The translations under genes were made by a program, and so were the position numbers. This document shows, piece after piece, positions 1 to 7,460 of a stretch of DNA of 64,000 bases (the stretch's first letter is position 1; the number at the start of each line of letters is the position of its first letter). The DNA comes from HGM04593 sp045657945 (lineage in GTDB: Bacteria; Bacteroidota; Bacteroidia; Bacteroidales; Bacteroidaceae): positions 99,278-163,277 of the forward strand of contig JAZOUB010000045.1 of assembly GCA_045657945.1 (NCBI GenBank), in the 5' to 3' direction. The notes below the pieces were generated by a model. The model made no database searches and had not been told where the DNA came from. It saw only the letters and a list, made by a program, of their open reading frames with translations.

Positions 1-413
1 TAATCCCTTACCAAAGACATAAGCGTTTCCGACGCGCCAAGCATGTAGGAAATCAGCTCTGGGGCAAGCAACGTGAATATCATTATACCAATGGCCACGA
101 ATGTCGAGAACCATATAGCCTGCGTCACATTTATGCGTGCCGCCTTCTCATTGTTCTGCGACATGTGGATTGATGCCACAACCGAAGCGCCTGTTCCCAC
201 CATCAAAGCAAAGCCAGTGAGCACAAGGAATATCGGATAGCATATATTAATGGCAGCAATGCCGTTGCTGCCCACTCCGTGACCTACAAAAATGCCGTCG
301 ACCACTGTCAACAGCGACCAGCTCACCATTCCCAACAACGTGGGTATGAACATCTTTGTAAAAAGCCTCGAGATATTCGTCGTTCCAAAATCTATATCGT
401 CCCTGCCTGACAT
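1..413 (-). CDS. MATE family efflux transporter (5' part, cut by window edge)
   Basis: Integral membrane exporter of the multidrug and toxic compound extrusion family, which moves cationic or organic compounds out of the cell using an H+ or Na+ gradient. The visible ~137 N-terminal residues have the family pattern: a short cytosolic N-terminus, then 'LFTKMFIPTLLGM' leading into helix 1, 'TVVDGIFVGHGVG' after it, 'NICYPIFLVLTGFALMVGTGAS' as helix 2, and a third helix near 'WFSTFVAIGIMIFTLLAPE'. The V-D-G-I-F-V-G motif is typical of MepA/DinF-like members. The start codon sits inside a 12-bp inverted repeat that also covers a promoter -7 box. The gene runs off the left edge, so the C-terminal helices are not seen. 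Substrate unknown. Confidence 0.9.
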   Translation of the reverse strand, partial: MSGRDDIDFGTTNISRLFTKMFIPTLLGMVSWSLLTVVDGIFVGHGVGSNGIAAINICYPIFLVLTGFALMVGTGASVVASIHMSQNNEKAARINVTQAIWFSTFVAIGIMIFTLLAPELISYMLGASETLMSLVRD

Positions 414-451
414 AATTGTTATTTTCGCTATTTACCGCAAAAATAACAATT
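414..451 (-). promoter_or_regulatory. Operator-like inverted repeat over promoter and start of the MATE gene
   Basis: The 12-nt arms AATTGTTATTTT (414-425) and AAAATAACAATT (440-451) are exact inverse complements, 14 bp apart. The minus-strand -7 box TATTTTTG lies at 438-445 and the MATE ATG at 411-413, so the palindrome spans promoter, leader and start. I infer a repressor or activator binding site; no regulator gene is adjacent in the window. Confidence 0.5.
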
Positions 452-482
452 GAAACTGAAAACTGAAAGGTGAAAGGTGAAA
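447..482 (+). repeat. GTGAAA-rich short repeat
   Basis: Intergenic stretch made of CTGAAAACTGAAAGG / GTGAAAGGTGAAAAC units. Closely related strings occur inside the 3' ends of three genes (584-625, 4765-4800 and 32243-32275), where they encode K-(G/S)-E-(N/S)-G-(K/E)-x-K-T. The rest of 483-583 holds an imperfect inverted repeat with CACACG/CGTGTG ends and no gene that I can support. Confidence 0.4.
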
Positions 483-583
483 ACTTGTACAAACGAGAGG
501 GTTGAAGCCTGCTCACACACGCAACGAGTGAGGCCGAGTTTAAAGCACACGACAGTGTGGTTAAAGGTAGAAGCGTGTGATTG

Positions 584-1126
584 TCACCAACACGTAGTTT
601 TCCGTTCTCCGCTTTCACTTTTCAGCTTACTAAGCTGATATGCATCGCGCGCATCACCGTTTGCAAGATATATTACTCCACAGCGTTGAAATCCATATTT
701 TTGCAGAATGTGATACATGATTACATTGTCGCGATGCGTGTCAATGCGTATGGTGTCTGTATGCAAGAAAGCCCAGTCCAGCAGATGGCGGGCATAGCCC
801 TTGCCGGGCTTTGCAACAGCAATGCGATGGATTACATGATAAGGCTCATCGTTCAGCCACGCCCCACCCTCGATATATGAATAAGTGGGATCTGGTCCCT
901 GAATAAAAGCCATGGTTGCCTCAATTTCTCCATCTACGCCATCAGTTGCCACATAACACACCCCCTGTTCAATATCATGCCTCACAACATCGACCGACGG
1001 ATACCCCACACCCCACTGGTGCAAGTTTCCACTTGCACGCATGATTGCTTTTGCGCTCTCAAAAAGGCGCATCAATGCAGGAATATCATCATATGTTGCT
1101 ATACGTATATGAAATGCAAATCCCAT
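584..1126 (-). CDS. GNAT family N-acetyltransferase
   Basis: Acyltransferase of the GNAT superfamily: it would transfer an acetyl group from acetyl-CoA to an amine; substrate unknown. It is 180 residues, normal for one GNAT domain. Seen: the N-terminal 'IRIATYDDIPALMRLFESAK' strand-helix; the central 'YHVIHRIAVAKPGKGYARHLLDWA', holding the acetyl-CoA pyrophosphate loop (P-G-K-G-Y-A); and C-terminal 'IRIDTHRDNVIMYHILQKYGF', the usual N-x-x-M-Y/ KxGF segment. The last ~13 residues (K-S-E-S-G-E-R-K-T) are encoded by the GTGAAA-type repeat, so the repeat seems to have supplied a new tail. A -7 box TAGTTTTG lies at 1156-1163. Confidence 0.88.
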   Translation of the reverse strand: MGFAFHIRIATYDDIPALMRLFESAKAIMRASGNLHQWGVGYPSVDVVRHDIEQGVCYVATDGVDGEIEATMAFIQGPDPTYSYIEGGAWLNDEPYHVIHRIAVAKPGKGYARHLLDWAFLHTDTIRIDTHRDNVIMYHILQKYGFQRCGVIYLANGDARDAYQLSKLKSESGERKTTCW

Positions 1127-1243
1127 TGGCTTGATGTATTTTCATAGTTCTATCACAAAACTATAAAAAACGGCGAAACAACAGGCTTTGATATGATAAT
1201 ATTCTTTAGAAATAAAAACAGTTTCTAATCAACAAACACCATT

Positions 1244-1486
1244 TCATTGCTTTGAAAATGGAAACAACATTCCAATTATGCGACTAATGCCTGCAGGCGC
1301 ATAGTGCTGTGCAAGCGAAACAAGCAGTCCGCTCAACGAAAGCACACCGGCAGCACCACTCTTCACACGCTCGGCTGCAGCCTCTTTAGCCATTTCGTTG
1401 GCACGCTGCAGGCTGCGCAGTTCGCGCAACGAACCAATGTCGTGGCAACTATTACCCCTTCTTGTCATCATCTGTACTCTTTTCAA
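1244..1486 (-). CDS. Small conserved-type protein after holin-like gene
   Basis: Eighty residues, function not recognised. The middle (R-E-L-R-S-L-Q-R-A-N-E-M-A-K-E-A-A-A-E-R) looks like an amphipathic helix and the C-terminal third (G-V-L-S-L-S-G-L-L-V-S-L) like one membrane helix or re-entrant segment. It is the last gene of a three-gene minus-strand cluster and its start overlaps the end of the holin-like gene by 35 bp, which suggests coupled translation. In-frame ATGs six and seven codons later (1471, 1468) are equally possible starts. In proteobacteria a YqjD-YqjE-YqjK trio has the same order of size and type; the comparison is by context only. Confidence 0.6.
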   Translation of the reverse strand: MKRVQMMTRRGNSCHDIGSLRELRSLQRANEMAKEAAAERVKSGAAGVLSLSGLLVSLAQHYAPAGISRIIGMLFPFSKQ

Positions 1487-1814
1487 AAAATATCCTTGAC
1501 AAATGTCTCACAATCCCATCAACAAAAAGACGCTCACGCAGCATGTAGACTATCATTGCCGTCAGCAACATTAGCAATGCGGCCACAACAATAGACAACG
1601 GCAGCCCAATGTGAGGCAACAGCAGAATAACGATTGCTACCATCAGTGCCAGGTATGCCACAAAGAGGAGCATGAACAGTACAAAACCGCAAATCACATC
1701 GCCAAGCAACAATGACAGATTCTCTACAATGCGTAATTTGCAACCATCCACGCTCCTCTTTAAAAACTCAAGAGCATCCTTTGAAATATTCCCAATATCG
1801 GCTCTAAATCCCAT
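1452..1814 (-). CDS. Phage-holin-like / YqjE-type inner membrane protein
   Basis: A 120-residue membrane protein. After a ~35-residue amphipathic start (A-L-E-F-L-K-R-S-V-D-G) come two strong hydrophobic helices, 'FVLFMLLFVAYLALMVAIVILLL' (about 44-66, including the loop) and 'LSIVVAALLMLLTAMIVYML' (about 73-92), then a basic-acidic cytosolic tail ending D-D-D-K-K-G. This architecture fits the holin superfamily III / YqjE group, usually found beside YtxH or YqjD proteins as here, and thought to act in envelope or stationary-phase physiology rather than phage lysis. No phage genes are nearby. Confidence 0.75.
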   Translation of the reverse strand: MGFRADIGNISKDALEFLKRSVDGCKLRIVENLSLLLGDVICGFVLFMLLFVAYLALMVAIVILLLPHIGLPLSIVVAALLMLLTAMIVYMLRERLFVDGIVRHLSRIFFEKSTDDDKKG

Positions 1815-1839
1815 ACATCCTATCCTTCAGAACTGCGTT

Positions 1840-2049
1840 CTATTCCTCAACGACAACCTTTTCCTCGACCTTGCAGTCACATCCCTCCTTGCCGCAGCAA
1901 CCGGCATGGTCAAAATGTTTCTTCAAGTCACCAAGCCTATCCTTGATATCCTTGCGCATATCCTCGCCCTTCTTTGGGGCAAACAACATCATCACCAGGC
2001 CACCGGCCAGCATGCCACCGGTAAAGGCCAAAAAATTGCATACTTTCAT
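1840..2049 (-). CDS. YtxH domain protein
   Basis: A 69-residue protein with the YtxH layout: an N-terminal membrane helix rich in glycine (F-T-G-G-M-L-A-G-G-L-V-M-M-L-F), then 'APKKGEDMRKDIKDRL', the family hallmark A-P-x-x-G-x-x-x-R. The tail is unusual for its cluster of cysteines (C-C-G-K-E-G-C-D-C) before a run of E and V, which could bind metal or form disulphides. It is the first gene of the trio that ends at 1244. YtxH proteins are small stress-associated membrane proteins of unknown mechanism. Confidence 0.85.
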   Translation of the reverse strand: MKVCNFLAFTGGMLAGGLVMMLFAPKKGEDMRKDIKDRLGDLKKHFDHAGCCGKEGCDCKVEEKVVVEE

Positions 2050-2151
2050 AAAAACATAATTTAGCGGTTAACACTTGCAGGTCCAAAGTCCCTCCCGGGC
2101 GCTACAGCAAAAGAGAATAACATTGCCAAAAGAAAAAACATCGGCCACTTT

Positions 2152-2183
2152 CTTGCTGTTTTATCCCAAAAGCACTACCTTTG
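2152..2183 (+). promoter_or_regulatory. Bacteroidota-type promoter of the DUF3298 lipoprotein / rsmG operon
   Basis: CTTG (2152-2155), a 20-bp spacer, then TACCTTTG (2176-2183), matching the phylum consensus TTTG / TAnnTTTG. An upstream ATG at 2181 lies inside the -7 box and cannot be the start; the first usable ATG is 2214. Confidence 0.75.
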
Positions 2184-2213
2184 GTTCTCCTGTGGAATAT
2201 AAACAACAGCAAT

Positions 2214-3041
2214 ATGAAAAAGTGCGCTACAATTATATTTTATTCAACATTATTTCTCCTTTTTTCCTGTACCGACGGCAAGAAGGCGCCAACAGACACC
2301 GGCAACCTGCAGGAAGAGCCACGCAAAGAGAAGGAAATCAAGATTGACACTATCAACATTCACGAGGAATACACCTTTGCCCATGTAAAGGAGAATGCCC
2401 CCACACTGACCATTGACATCAACCTGCCAGCCATTGACCTTGGCCATGATGAAGCCACTGCAATGCTCGACAGCGCATTGGCAGTAGGTATTTTCAACAG
2501 CCCACATACCCTGCGCGAATCATGTGACAGTTTCATTGCCGCACAGAAAAAGAATTTCGACTGGTTGCGCGATGACTACTACAACCTCAAAGAAGAAGGC
2601 TTGCCACCGGGACTCATGCAGCAGTATTGCGACATCACCGGCAATGCAACATTGGGTTATAAAGGATACATAAATTACACCGTGAGCCGCGAGGAGTACT
2701 ACGGCGGTGCCCACCCCAACACCTATCACAACATCCTTAACTTCGATCCAAAGACAGGACACGAAGTTGCATTCTATGACATTTTCAAGGAGGGTTGCGA
2801 AGAAACCTTGACAGCAATGCTTGTAGAAGAACTCAGGCGCCATGCCCAAGCATCCACAATTGAGGAACTGCGCGAGAAAGGCTACCTCTATTTCGACTCG
2901 GACATGTTCATCTCGCAGAACTTTATTCTGGGCAACGACGGCGTGACATTCCTCTACAACCGTTACGAGATTGCGCCCTATGCACTCGGTGACATTGCAT
3001 TGACACTCGATTACAAAACATTAAAAGATATAATGAAATAA
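2214..3041 (+). CDS. DUF3298 domain lipoprotein
   Basis: Predicted surface or periplasmic lipoprotein of 275 residues. The signal peptide 'MKKCATIIFYSTLFLLFSC' ends in a lipobox (L-F-S-C). The C-terminal half has the DUF3298 / RsiV-like pattern 'YTVSREEYYGGAHPNTYHN', 'NFDPKTGHEVAFYDIF' and a closing 'FNRYEIAPYALG'-type segment (here L-Y-N-R-Y-E-I-A-P-Y-A). In RsiV this domain binds lysozyme; I do not infer that role here, because the domain is widespread in Bacteroidota lipoproteins of unknown function. The stop and the rsmG start overlap (TAATG), so the two are cotranslated. Confidence 0.85.
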   Translation: MKKCATIIFYSTLFLLFSCTDGKKAPTDTGNLQEEPRKEKEIKIDTINIHEEYTFAHVKENAPTLTIDINLPAIDLGHDEATAMLDSALAVGIFNSPHTLRESCDSFIAAQKKNFDWLRDDYYNLKEEGLPPGLMQQYCDITGNATLGYKGYINYTVSREEYYGGAHPNTYHNILNFDPKTGHEVAFYDIFKEGCEETLTAMLVEELRRHAQASTIEELREKGYLYFDSDMFISQNFILGNDGVTFLYNRYEIAPYALGDIALTLDYKTLKDIMK

Positions 3042-3661
3042 TGGAAAGCATAACAAAGTATTTCCCACACCTCAGCGACAAGCAGAAAGAGCAGTTCGCT
3101 GCACTCTACGACCTCTACTACGACTGGAACAGCAAGATAAATGTCATCTCGCGCAAGGATATCGAGAACCTCTACCTCCACCATGTACTGCACTCACTTG
3201 CGATTGCGAAGTACATCACTTTCAAGCCCGGTACAAAGATAATGGACATGGGCTGCGGTGGCGGTTTCCCCGGTATTCCCCTTGCAATCATGTTCCCCGA
3301 GGTGCAGTTCCACCTTGTTGATAGCATTGGCAAGAAGGTTCGTGTTGCCGGCGAGATAGCACAGGCAATTGGACTTGAAAATGTGCGCACAAGCCACAGT
3401 CGTGCCGAGGAAATCAAGGACAAGTACAGTTTTGTCGTCAGCCGTGCAGTCATGCAGTTGCCCGACCTCGTGAAGATCTGCCGCAAGAACATCTCCAACG
3501 AGCAGTTCAACGCCCTGCCCAACGGTATCATCTGCCTCAAGGGCGGCGACATGACTGCCGAGACACAGCAGTTCAAGAACAGCCGTGAGATAATTGACAT
3601 AAGCACTTATTTTAGCGAGGAGTATTATAAAGACAAAAAAGTTGTGTACGTACAGGTGTAA
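3041..3661 (+). CDS. rsmG: 16S rRNA (guanine527-N7)-methyltransferase
   Basis: Methylates N7 of G527 of 16S rRNA with S-adenosylmethionine; formerly GidB. It is 206 residues, the usual length. Seen: 'YYDWNSKINVISRKDIENLYLHHVLHSL' at the N-terminus, typical of the family; the SAM-binding loop 'MDMGCGGGFPGIPLA'; 'FHLVDSIGKKVRV', the acidic residue for the ribose; and 'VVSRAVMQLPDL'. It follows the lipoprotein gene with a one-base overlap. Start at 3041 is well fixed by the homologous N-terminus. Confidence 0.96.
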   Translation: MESITKYFPHLSDKQKEQFAALYDLYYDWNSKINVISRKDIENLYLHHVLHSLAIAKYITFKPGTKIMDMGCGGGFPGIPLAIMFPEVQFHLVDSIGKKVRVAGEIAQAIGLENVRTSHSRAEEIKDKYSFVVSRAVMQLPDLVKICRKNISNEQFNALPNGIICLKGGDMTAETQQFKNSREIIDISTYFSEEYYKDKKVVYVQV

Positions 3662-3683
3662 ATGGACTAAAAAGCGTATCTCT

Positions 3684-3734
3684 GCGTTATGCTTGCTCGC
3701 AAAATCCTCATTTACGCTTAGTAAACTGCGGTTT
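3684..3734. repeat. Dispersed 51-bp palindromic element, copy 1
   Basis: Reads GCGTTATG...CTCG..AATCCTCATTTAC...GTAAACTGCGGTTT. The reverse complement of 11403-11453 in the gcv operon has the same length and nearly the same sequence. In the second copy the core TTTACTTCAAGTAAA is a palindrome. It fills most of the gap between rsmG and the MBL gene. Confidence 0.7.
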
Positions 3735-3806
3735 TACGATCTGCGCAAGCCTTGAGCTACATCTTTTTATTCCATTTACAAACGACGAAAAATTAAAAAG
3801 ACTTTT

Positions 3807-4445
3807 ATGCAACTCAAGAAATTTATAGTAAACCCCATACAGGTGAACTGCTATCTTCTTTGGGACGACACCAAGGAGGCGGTTCTCATTGACTGTGGAG
3901 CATGGTTTCCACAGGAGCGTGAGCAGATAAGGCAGTTCATTGAGGACAACGGCCTGACATTGAAGCACCACCTCAACACCCATCTGCATTTCGACCATAT
4001 ATTCGGCAATGCATTCATCGAGGAGACATTCGGTGTAAAAGCCAGCGCCAACGATGCCGACTGGCCATGGGCCGAGAACATCAAGGAGCGTGTAGCGCGC
4101 TTTGGCGTGACATACAACGAGGATGTCCCCCCACTTGGCCGTGTGCTCAACGACGGCGATGAAATTCTCTTCGGCAACAGCCGCATTGTTGCTATTGCAG
4201 TTCCGGGACACTCACCCGGCAGCCTTGCCTATTACTTGCCACAGGCAAACATGCTCTTCAGTGGCGACGCACTGTTCCGTGGCAGCATAGGCCGCACCGA
4301 TTTCCCCGACAGCAACCACCGTGCCTTGATATACGCAATACGCGAAAGACTGCTCACCCTACCCCCGGAGACAGTTGTCTATCCAGGCCACGACCGCGAA
4401 ACGACAATCGAGTTCGAGAAGATGAACAACATGTATCTGAGATAA
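3807..4445 (+). CDS. MBL-fold metallohydrolase (glyoxalase II-like)
   Basis: Binuclear metallo-beta-lactamase-fold hydrolase of 212 residues, probably cytosolic thioesterase-type. Metal-binding motif T-H-L-H-F-D-H at about 58-64, then 'VPGHSPGSL' (third His), 'MLFSGDALFRGSIGRTDF' (bridging Asp) and 'VYPGHDRETTIEFE' (last His). The segment G-S-I-G-R-T-D and the H-S-P-G-S loop are typical of YcbL-like glyoxalase II homologues that lack the C-terminal substrate-binding domain of true GloB. The substrate is unknown. A hairpin terminator follows 8 bp after the stop. Confidence 0.92.
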   Translation: MQLKKFIVNPIQVNCYLLWDDTKEAVLIDCGAWFPQEREQIRQFIEDNGLTLKHHLNTHLHFDHIFGNAFIEETFGVKASANDADWPWAENIKERVARFGVTYNEDVPPLGRVLNDGDEILFGNSRIVAIAVPGHSPGSLAYYLPQANMLFSGDALFRGSIGRTDFPDSNHRALIYAIRERLLTLPPETVVYPGHDRETTIEFEKMNNMYLR

Positions 4446-4452
4446 GAAAAGA

Positions 4453-4485
4453 ACGAGAGTCACCACAAATGACTCTCGTTTCTGT
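4453..4485 (+). terminator. Rho-independent terminator after the MBL gene
   Basis: ACGAGAGTCA (4453-4462), 7-nt loop, TGACTCTCGT (4470-4479), then TTCTGTTTT. It also separates the convergent small peptide gene at 4496-4669. Confidence 0.8.
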
Positions 4486-4495
4486 TTTCGCAGTT

Positions 4496-4669
4496 TTACC
4501 ACAAATTTCCCCACTGTCCACGACTTTCACCTGCCAAGTCGGGGGTATTACCACCCACAGGCCTGTTACCCACATTGGCACTGCCCTGCTCGGCAGATGC
4601 CGTAGTCATTATTGGTGCAGTCTCAAGCTGAACAGCTGTTACTACCGGGATTTTATATTCCTTTTTCAT
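4496..4669 (-). CDS. 57-residue peptide gene downstream of the leucine-rich repeat gene
   Basis: Short frame starting 11 bp after the stop of the leucine-rich repeat protein gene and on the same strand. It begins M-K-K-E-Y-K-I-P-V-V-T-A-V-Q-L-E-T, then a polar G/N/P-rich tail (A-N-V-G-N-R-P-V-G-G-N-T-P) and ends Q-W-G-N-L-W. The pattern 'M-K-K-x-Y-x-x-P-x-x-x-x-x-x-L/I-x-T' followed by a glycine/asparagine tail is, from memory, shared by many small unannotated Bacteroidales proteins; I know of no proven function. There is no signal peptide or membrane helix. The stop is 10 bp from the convergent terminator. Confidence 0.6.
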   Translation of the reverse strand: MKKEYKIPVVTAVQLETAPIMTTASAEQGSANVGNRPVGGNTPDLAGESRGQWGNLW

Positions 4670-4680
4670 ATTTTCACTAT

Positions 4681-7068
4681 TTACTTGATTACTACTTTTT
4701 TACCATCAATGATGTAAATACCGCTTGTTGGGTTCTCAACCACACGACCCTGCAAATCATAGATAGTTTTCACCTCTCCGCTCTCACCTTTCAGTTCATC
4801 AATGTCTGTTGTCTCGCCATCATCGAAGCGGACGCTCAGCGACTTCTGCGCTGTCACAGGCAACCACGCTGTCGGTATCTGCAAATATGCCTTGCCGGCA
4901 CTGAATGTAGTATTATCTTCAAATGGATAGAACATTGGTGCTTCATCAAGCTCTGCAACAGTGAACTTATAGTTGCTCATTTCGCCCTCTGTGCTGTTTA
5001 CAGTTGTCTGCTCCAAAGTGCCCACAAGCAAATTCAATGTATGCTCATTACACTCTTCAATAGTTGGCACAATATACTCACCTGGTTCACCCTTCACAAA
5101 GATACCAGCCTCTGTTGGTGTTGTCATTACCCTAGCGAGAGTTACTACCTGAGTTCCTGAATTAAAACCTATCGCGCTATATGCCTTCAAGCCCTCTACC
5201 TCACTAAAGTCAAGAGCATAAGGTGAGCAATAGGTCGCACTACCGTACTGGTTGATGGTGATAGCAACATAGGAAGGAACAATTTCTACAATATTTGTAA
5301 GTTCATTCCATCCCTCCGTAGCAGCGTATGTTTCTTTTGCACCATAAGGAACATAAAGAGTACAAGTATTTTTATCGACATAACCGAATTGTGTACCCCA
5401 AATAGCAAACAAATTCTCAGCAGGGATTAGAGAAGTAATGCTTGTAAGGCCGGAGCAATAAGCGAACGCATAATCTCCAATGCTTGTAACGCTGTTAGGG
5501 ATTGTTACACTTGTAAGACCGTAGCAGTTATAGAACGCATGTTTTCCAATGCTTGTAACGCTGTTGGGTATTTCAATGCTTGTAAGGCAGGAGCAATTAT
5601 AGAACGCATTATTTCCAATGCTTGTAACGCTGTTAGGGATTACAATACTGGTAAGCCCGTAGCATTCCTCGAATGCACTACCCGTAATACCCAAAGTTCC
5701 ATCCTTTATAGTAATTGATGTATTTACAGGCATTGTCCCTTTGTATTTATAAAGCACCTTTCCGGCATATACTAAGCCATCTGGTTGATTTTCAAACCAA
5801 GCAGTGCCAGCGAACGCATCATAATCAATACTTGTAATGCTGTTGGGTATTTCAATGCTTGTAAGGCCGGTACAACCACAGAACGTCATAAATTCAATGC
5901 TTGTTACGCTGTTAGGGATTACAATGCTTGTAAGTCCAGAGCAGTCACGGAACGCATAATATCCAATGCTTGTAACGCTGTTAGGGATTACAATGCTTGT
6001 AAGACCAGTGCATCCCTCGAACGCACCTTGAACAATATCTGTTGTACCGTCTTTAATAACTATTGATGTATTTACAGGCATTGTCCCTTTGTATTTATAA
6101 AGTACACTGCCAGCGTAGACAACACCATTGGGCAGGTTATTGTACCAAGCAGTACCTTCGAACGTAGAACCTCCAATGCTTGTAACGCTGTTAGGGATTA
6201 CAATGCTTGTAAGGCCGGAGCAACCAGAGAACGCAAAACCTCCAATGCTTGTAACGCTGTTAGGGATAGTAATACTTGTAAGCCCTGTGCATCCCTTGAA
6301 CGCAGAATTTCCAATGCTTGTTACGCTATTGGGGATTTCAACACTTGTAAGGCCGGAGCAATTCTCGAATGCACCACCTCCAATACTAGTTACACTGTTT
6401 GGAATTTCCGTGTTTTTGCAACCTACAATAAGAGTATTTGTAGCTGTCTCAATAATCGCATTACTTTTATTTCTACTATCATAAACTGAATTATCTTCTG
6501 CAACAAGAATGCTTGTAAGGCCGTAGCAACCAGCGAACGCATAATAATCAATACTTGTTACGCTGTTTGGGATTGTAACGCTTGTAAGTTTGTAGCAACC
6601 AGAGAATGCAGAATATCCAATATTTGTTACGCTGTTAGGGATTGTTACGCTTGTAAGGCTGATGCAACTAGAGAACGCATAATATCCAACGCTTGTTACG
6701 CTGTTAGGGATTGTTACGCTTGTAATTCTGGTGCAACTAGAGAACGCACGATGTCCAATGCTTGTTACGCTGTTAGGGATTACAATGCTTGTAAGCCTAG
6801 AGCAGCCACTGAACGCATCATCTCCAATGCTTGTAACGCTGTAGGTAGTTCCATTATAAGTAACGCTTGCAGTAATATTCACTGAGCCACTGTATTCGTC
6901 GTAATACTGAGAATAGTAACTTCCTTTGTAAGTAACTTCAACCGTCTTATCCTCCTCGGACAGAATGTTGTAATAGATACCGCCCACCTCAAAGTCGTGG
7001 GCGTTTGCAAATGTTGTACACAGCAACAGCAGTGCCGTGAACAGATGTTTTAAATAATTGTGTTTCAT
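4681..7068 (-). CDS. BspA-like leucine-rich repeat secreted protein (copy 1)
   Basis: A 795-residue exported protein. Signal peptide 'MKHNYLKHLFTALLLLCTTFANA', then 'HDFEVGGIYYNIL', a domain start usual before such repeats. About 17 LRR_5 repeats of 23 residues follow (consensus T-S-I-x-I-P-N-S-V-T-S-I-G-x-x-A-F-x-x-C-x-G-L, roughly 70-560). They are broken twice by an identical-type insert 'GTAW....GVVYAG..LYKYKGTMPVNTSI'. After it comes a ~200-residue tail and a terminal 'IYDLQGRVVENPTSGIYII' + D-G-K-K-V-V-I-K, resembling type IX secretion sorting tails. BspA-type proteins of oral Bacteroidales bind fibronectin and fibrinogen; adhesion here is inference. It pairs with the inverted second copy at 30306-32357. 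Confidence 0.93.
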   Translation of the reverse strand: MKHNYLKHLFTALLLLCTTFANAHDFEVGGIYYNILSEEDKTVEVTYKGSYYSQYYDEYSGSVNITASVTYNGTTYSVTSIGDDAFSGCSRLTSIVIPNSVTSIGHRAFSSCTRITSVTIPNSVTSVGYYAFSSCISLTSVTIPNSVTNIGYSAFSGCYKLTSVTIPNSVTSIDYYAFAGCYGLTSILVAEDNSVYDSRNKSNAIIETATNTLIVGCKNTEIPNSVTSIGGGAFENCSGLTSVEIPNSVTSIGNSAFKGCTGLTSITIPNSVTSIGGFAFSGCSGLTSIVIPNSVTSIGGSTFEGTAWYNNLPNGVVYAGSVLYKYKGTMPVNTSIVIKDGTTDIVQGAFEGCTGLTSIVIPNSVTSIGYYAFRDCSGLTSIVIPNSVTSIEFMTFCGCTGLTSIEIPNSITSIDYDAFAGTAWFENQPDGLVYAGKVLYKYKGTMPVNTSITIKDGTLGITGSAFEECYGLTSIVIPNSVTSIGNNAFYNCSCLTSIEIPNSVTSIGKHAFYNCYGLTSVTIPNSVTSIGDYAFAYCSGLTSITSLIPAENLFAIWGTQFGYVDKNTCTLYVPYGAKETYAATEGWNELTNIVEIVPSYVAITINQYGSATYCSPYALDFSEVEGLKAYSAIGFNSGTQVVTLARVMTTPTEAGIFVKGEPGEYIVPTIEECNEHTLNLLVGTLEQTTVNSTEGEMSNYKFTVAELDEAPMFYPFEDNTTFSAGKAYLQIPTAWLPVTAQKSLSVRFDDGETTDIDELKGESGEVKTIYDLQGRVVENPTSGIYIIDGKKVVIK

Positions 7069-7167
7069 AAAAACTATAAATTAAGGTTAATAAAATCCGT
7101 AATTTACAGTCTTACGCTTTTTGGGTATTGCCATACTCCTACAAGAATGAGCTTGGAGCAATGCAAT

Positions 7168-7422
7168 AAAAAAAGACGTGAGACTTGTGCCTTACGTCCA
7201 TGAACTGAGGCATCGCCAAACGCCTTAATGAGATGAACATAGAAGAAACAATATTCCCACGCCGTGAATATATATGTGGGCAGTGCGCAAAATGCGCACC
7301 ACCTACATACAAACACAGAATGAGCATTGGTTGCTTCAGTCCCTCATTTAAAATTTTGGCGAATTTCAGTTCGGACTTAAAACAAAATGCTTTATTTACA
7401 TCGGTAGCTTTCTCCCTACCGA
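7168..7422 (-). ncRNA. Probable structured small RNA (6S-like rod), own promoter and terminator
   Basis: The transcript would start ~6 nt after a TATCTTTG -7 box (7428-7435) and end at a hairpin (7175-7198) followed by seven U. On the transcript, nested pairings form a rod: 7373-7376/7196-7199, TCAGTTC 7366-7372 with GAACTGA 7202-7208, GGCGA 7358-7362 with TCGCC 7213-7217, and CTCATT 7343-7348 with AATGAG 7227-7232. Apical hairpins are GTGCGCA/TGCGCAC (7283-7299) and CCCAC/GTGGG (7256-7280), plus a 5' hairpin (7401-7420). The outermost pair competes with the terminator. The shape resembles 6S RNA; a family name cannot be assigned without a covariance search. Protein frames across it look spurious. 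Confidence 0.6.
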
Positions 7423-7427
7423 CACTG

Positions 7428-7460
7428 CAAAGATAGTGCAAACGAGCGAAATAATATCAA
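7428..7460 (-). promoter_or_regulatory. Promoter of the ncRNA, within a repeated CAAGTAAACTTG element
   Basis: On the minus strand: TTG (7458-7460), 22 bp, TATCTTTG (7428-7435). The upstream arm carries the palindrome CCAAGTAAACTTGATAT followed by TTTCGCTCG. The same arrangement (TTG-22-TATCTTTG, same palindrome) precedes the sugar kinase gene at 59331, so this is a repeated promoter module. Confidence 0.6.

Noticed and set aside
1244..2049. Holin-like gene as sign of a prophage
   Set aside because: Neighbours are YtxH-type and small membrane proteins, no endolysin or structural genes; the trio is a normal chromosomal cluster.
7139..7441. 100-residue minus-strand reading frame
   Set aside because: It coincides with a promoter-hairpins-terminator unit, begins within the promoter element, has poor composition for a Bacteroidales protein, and is better explained as a structured RNA.
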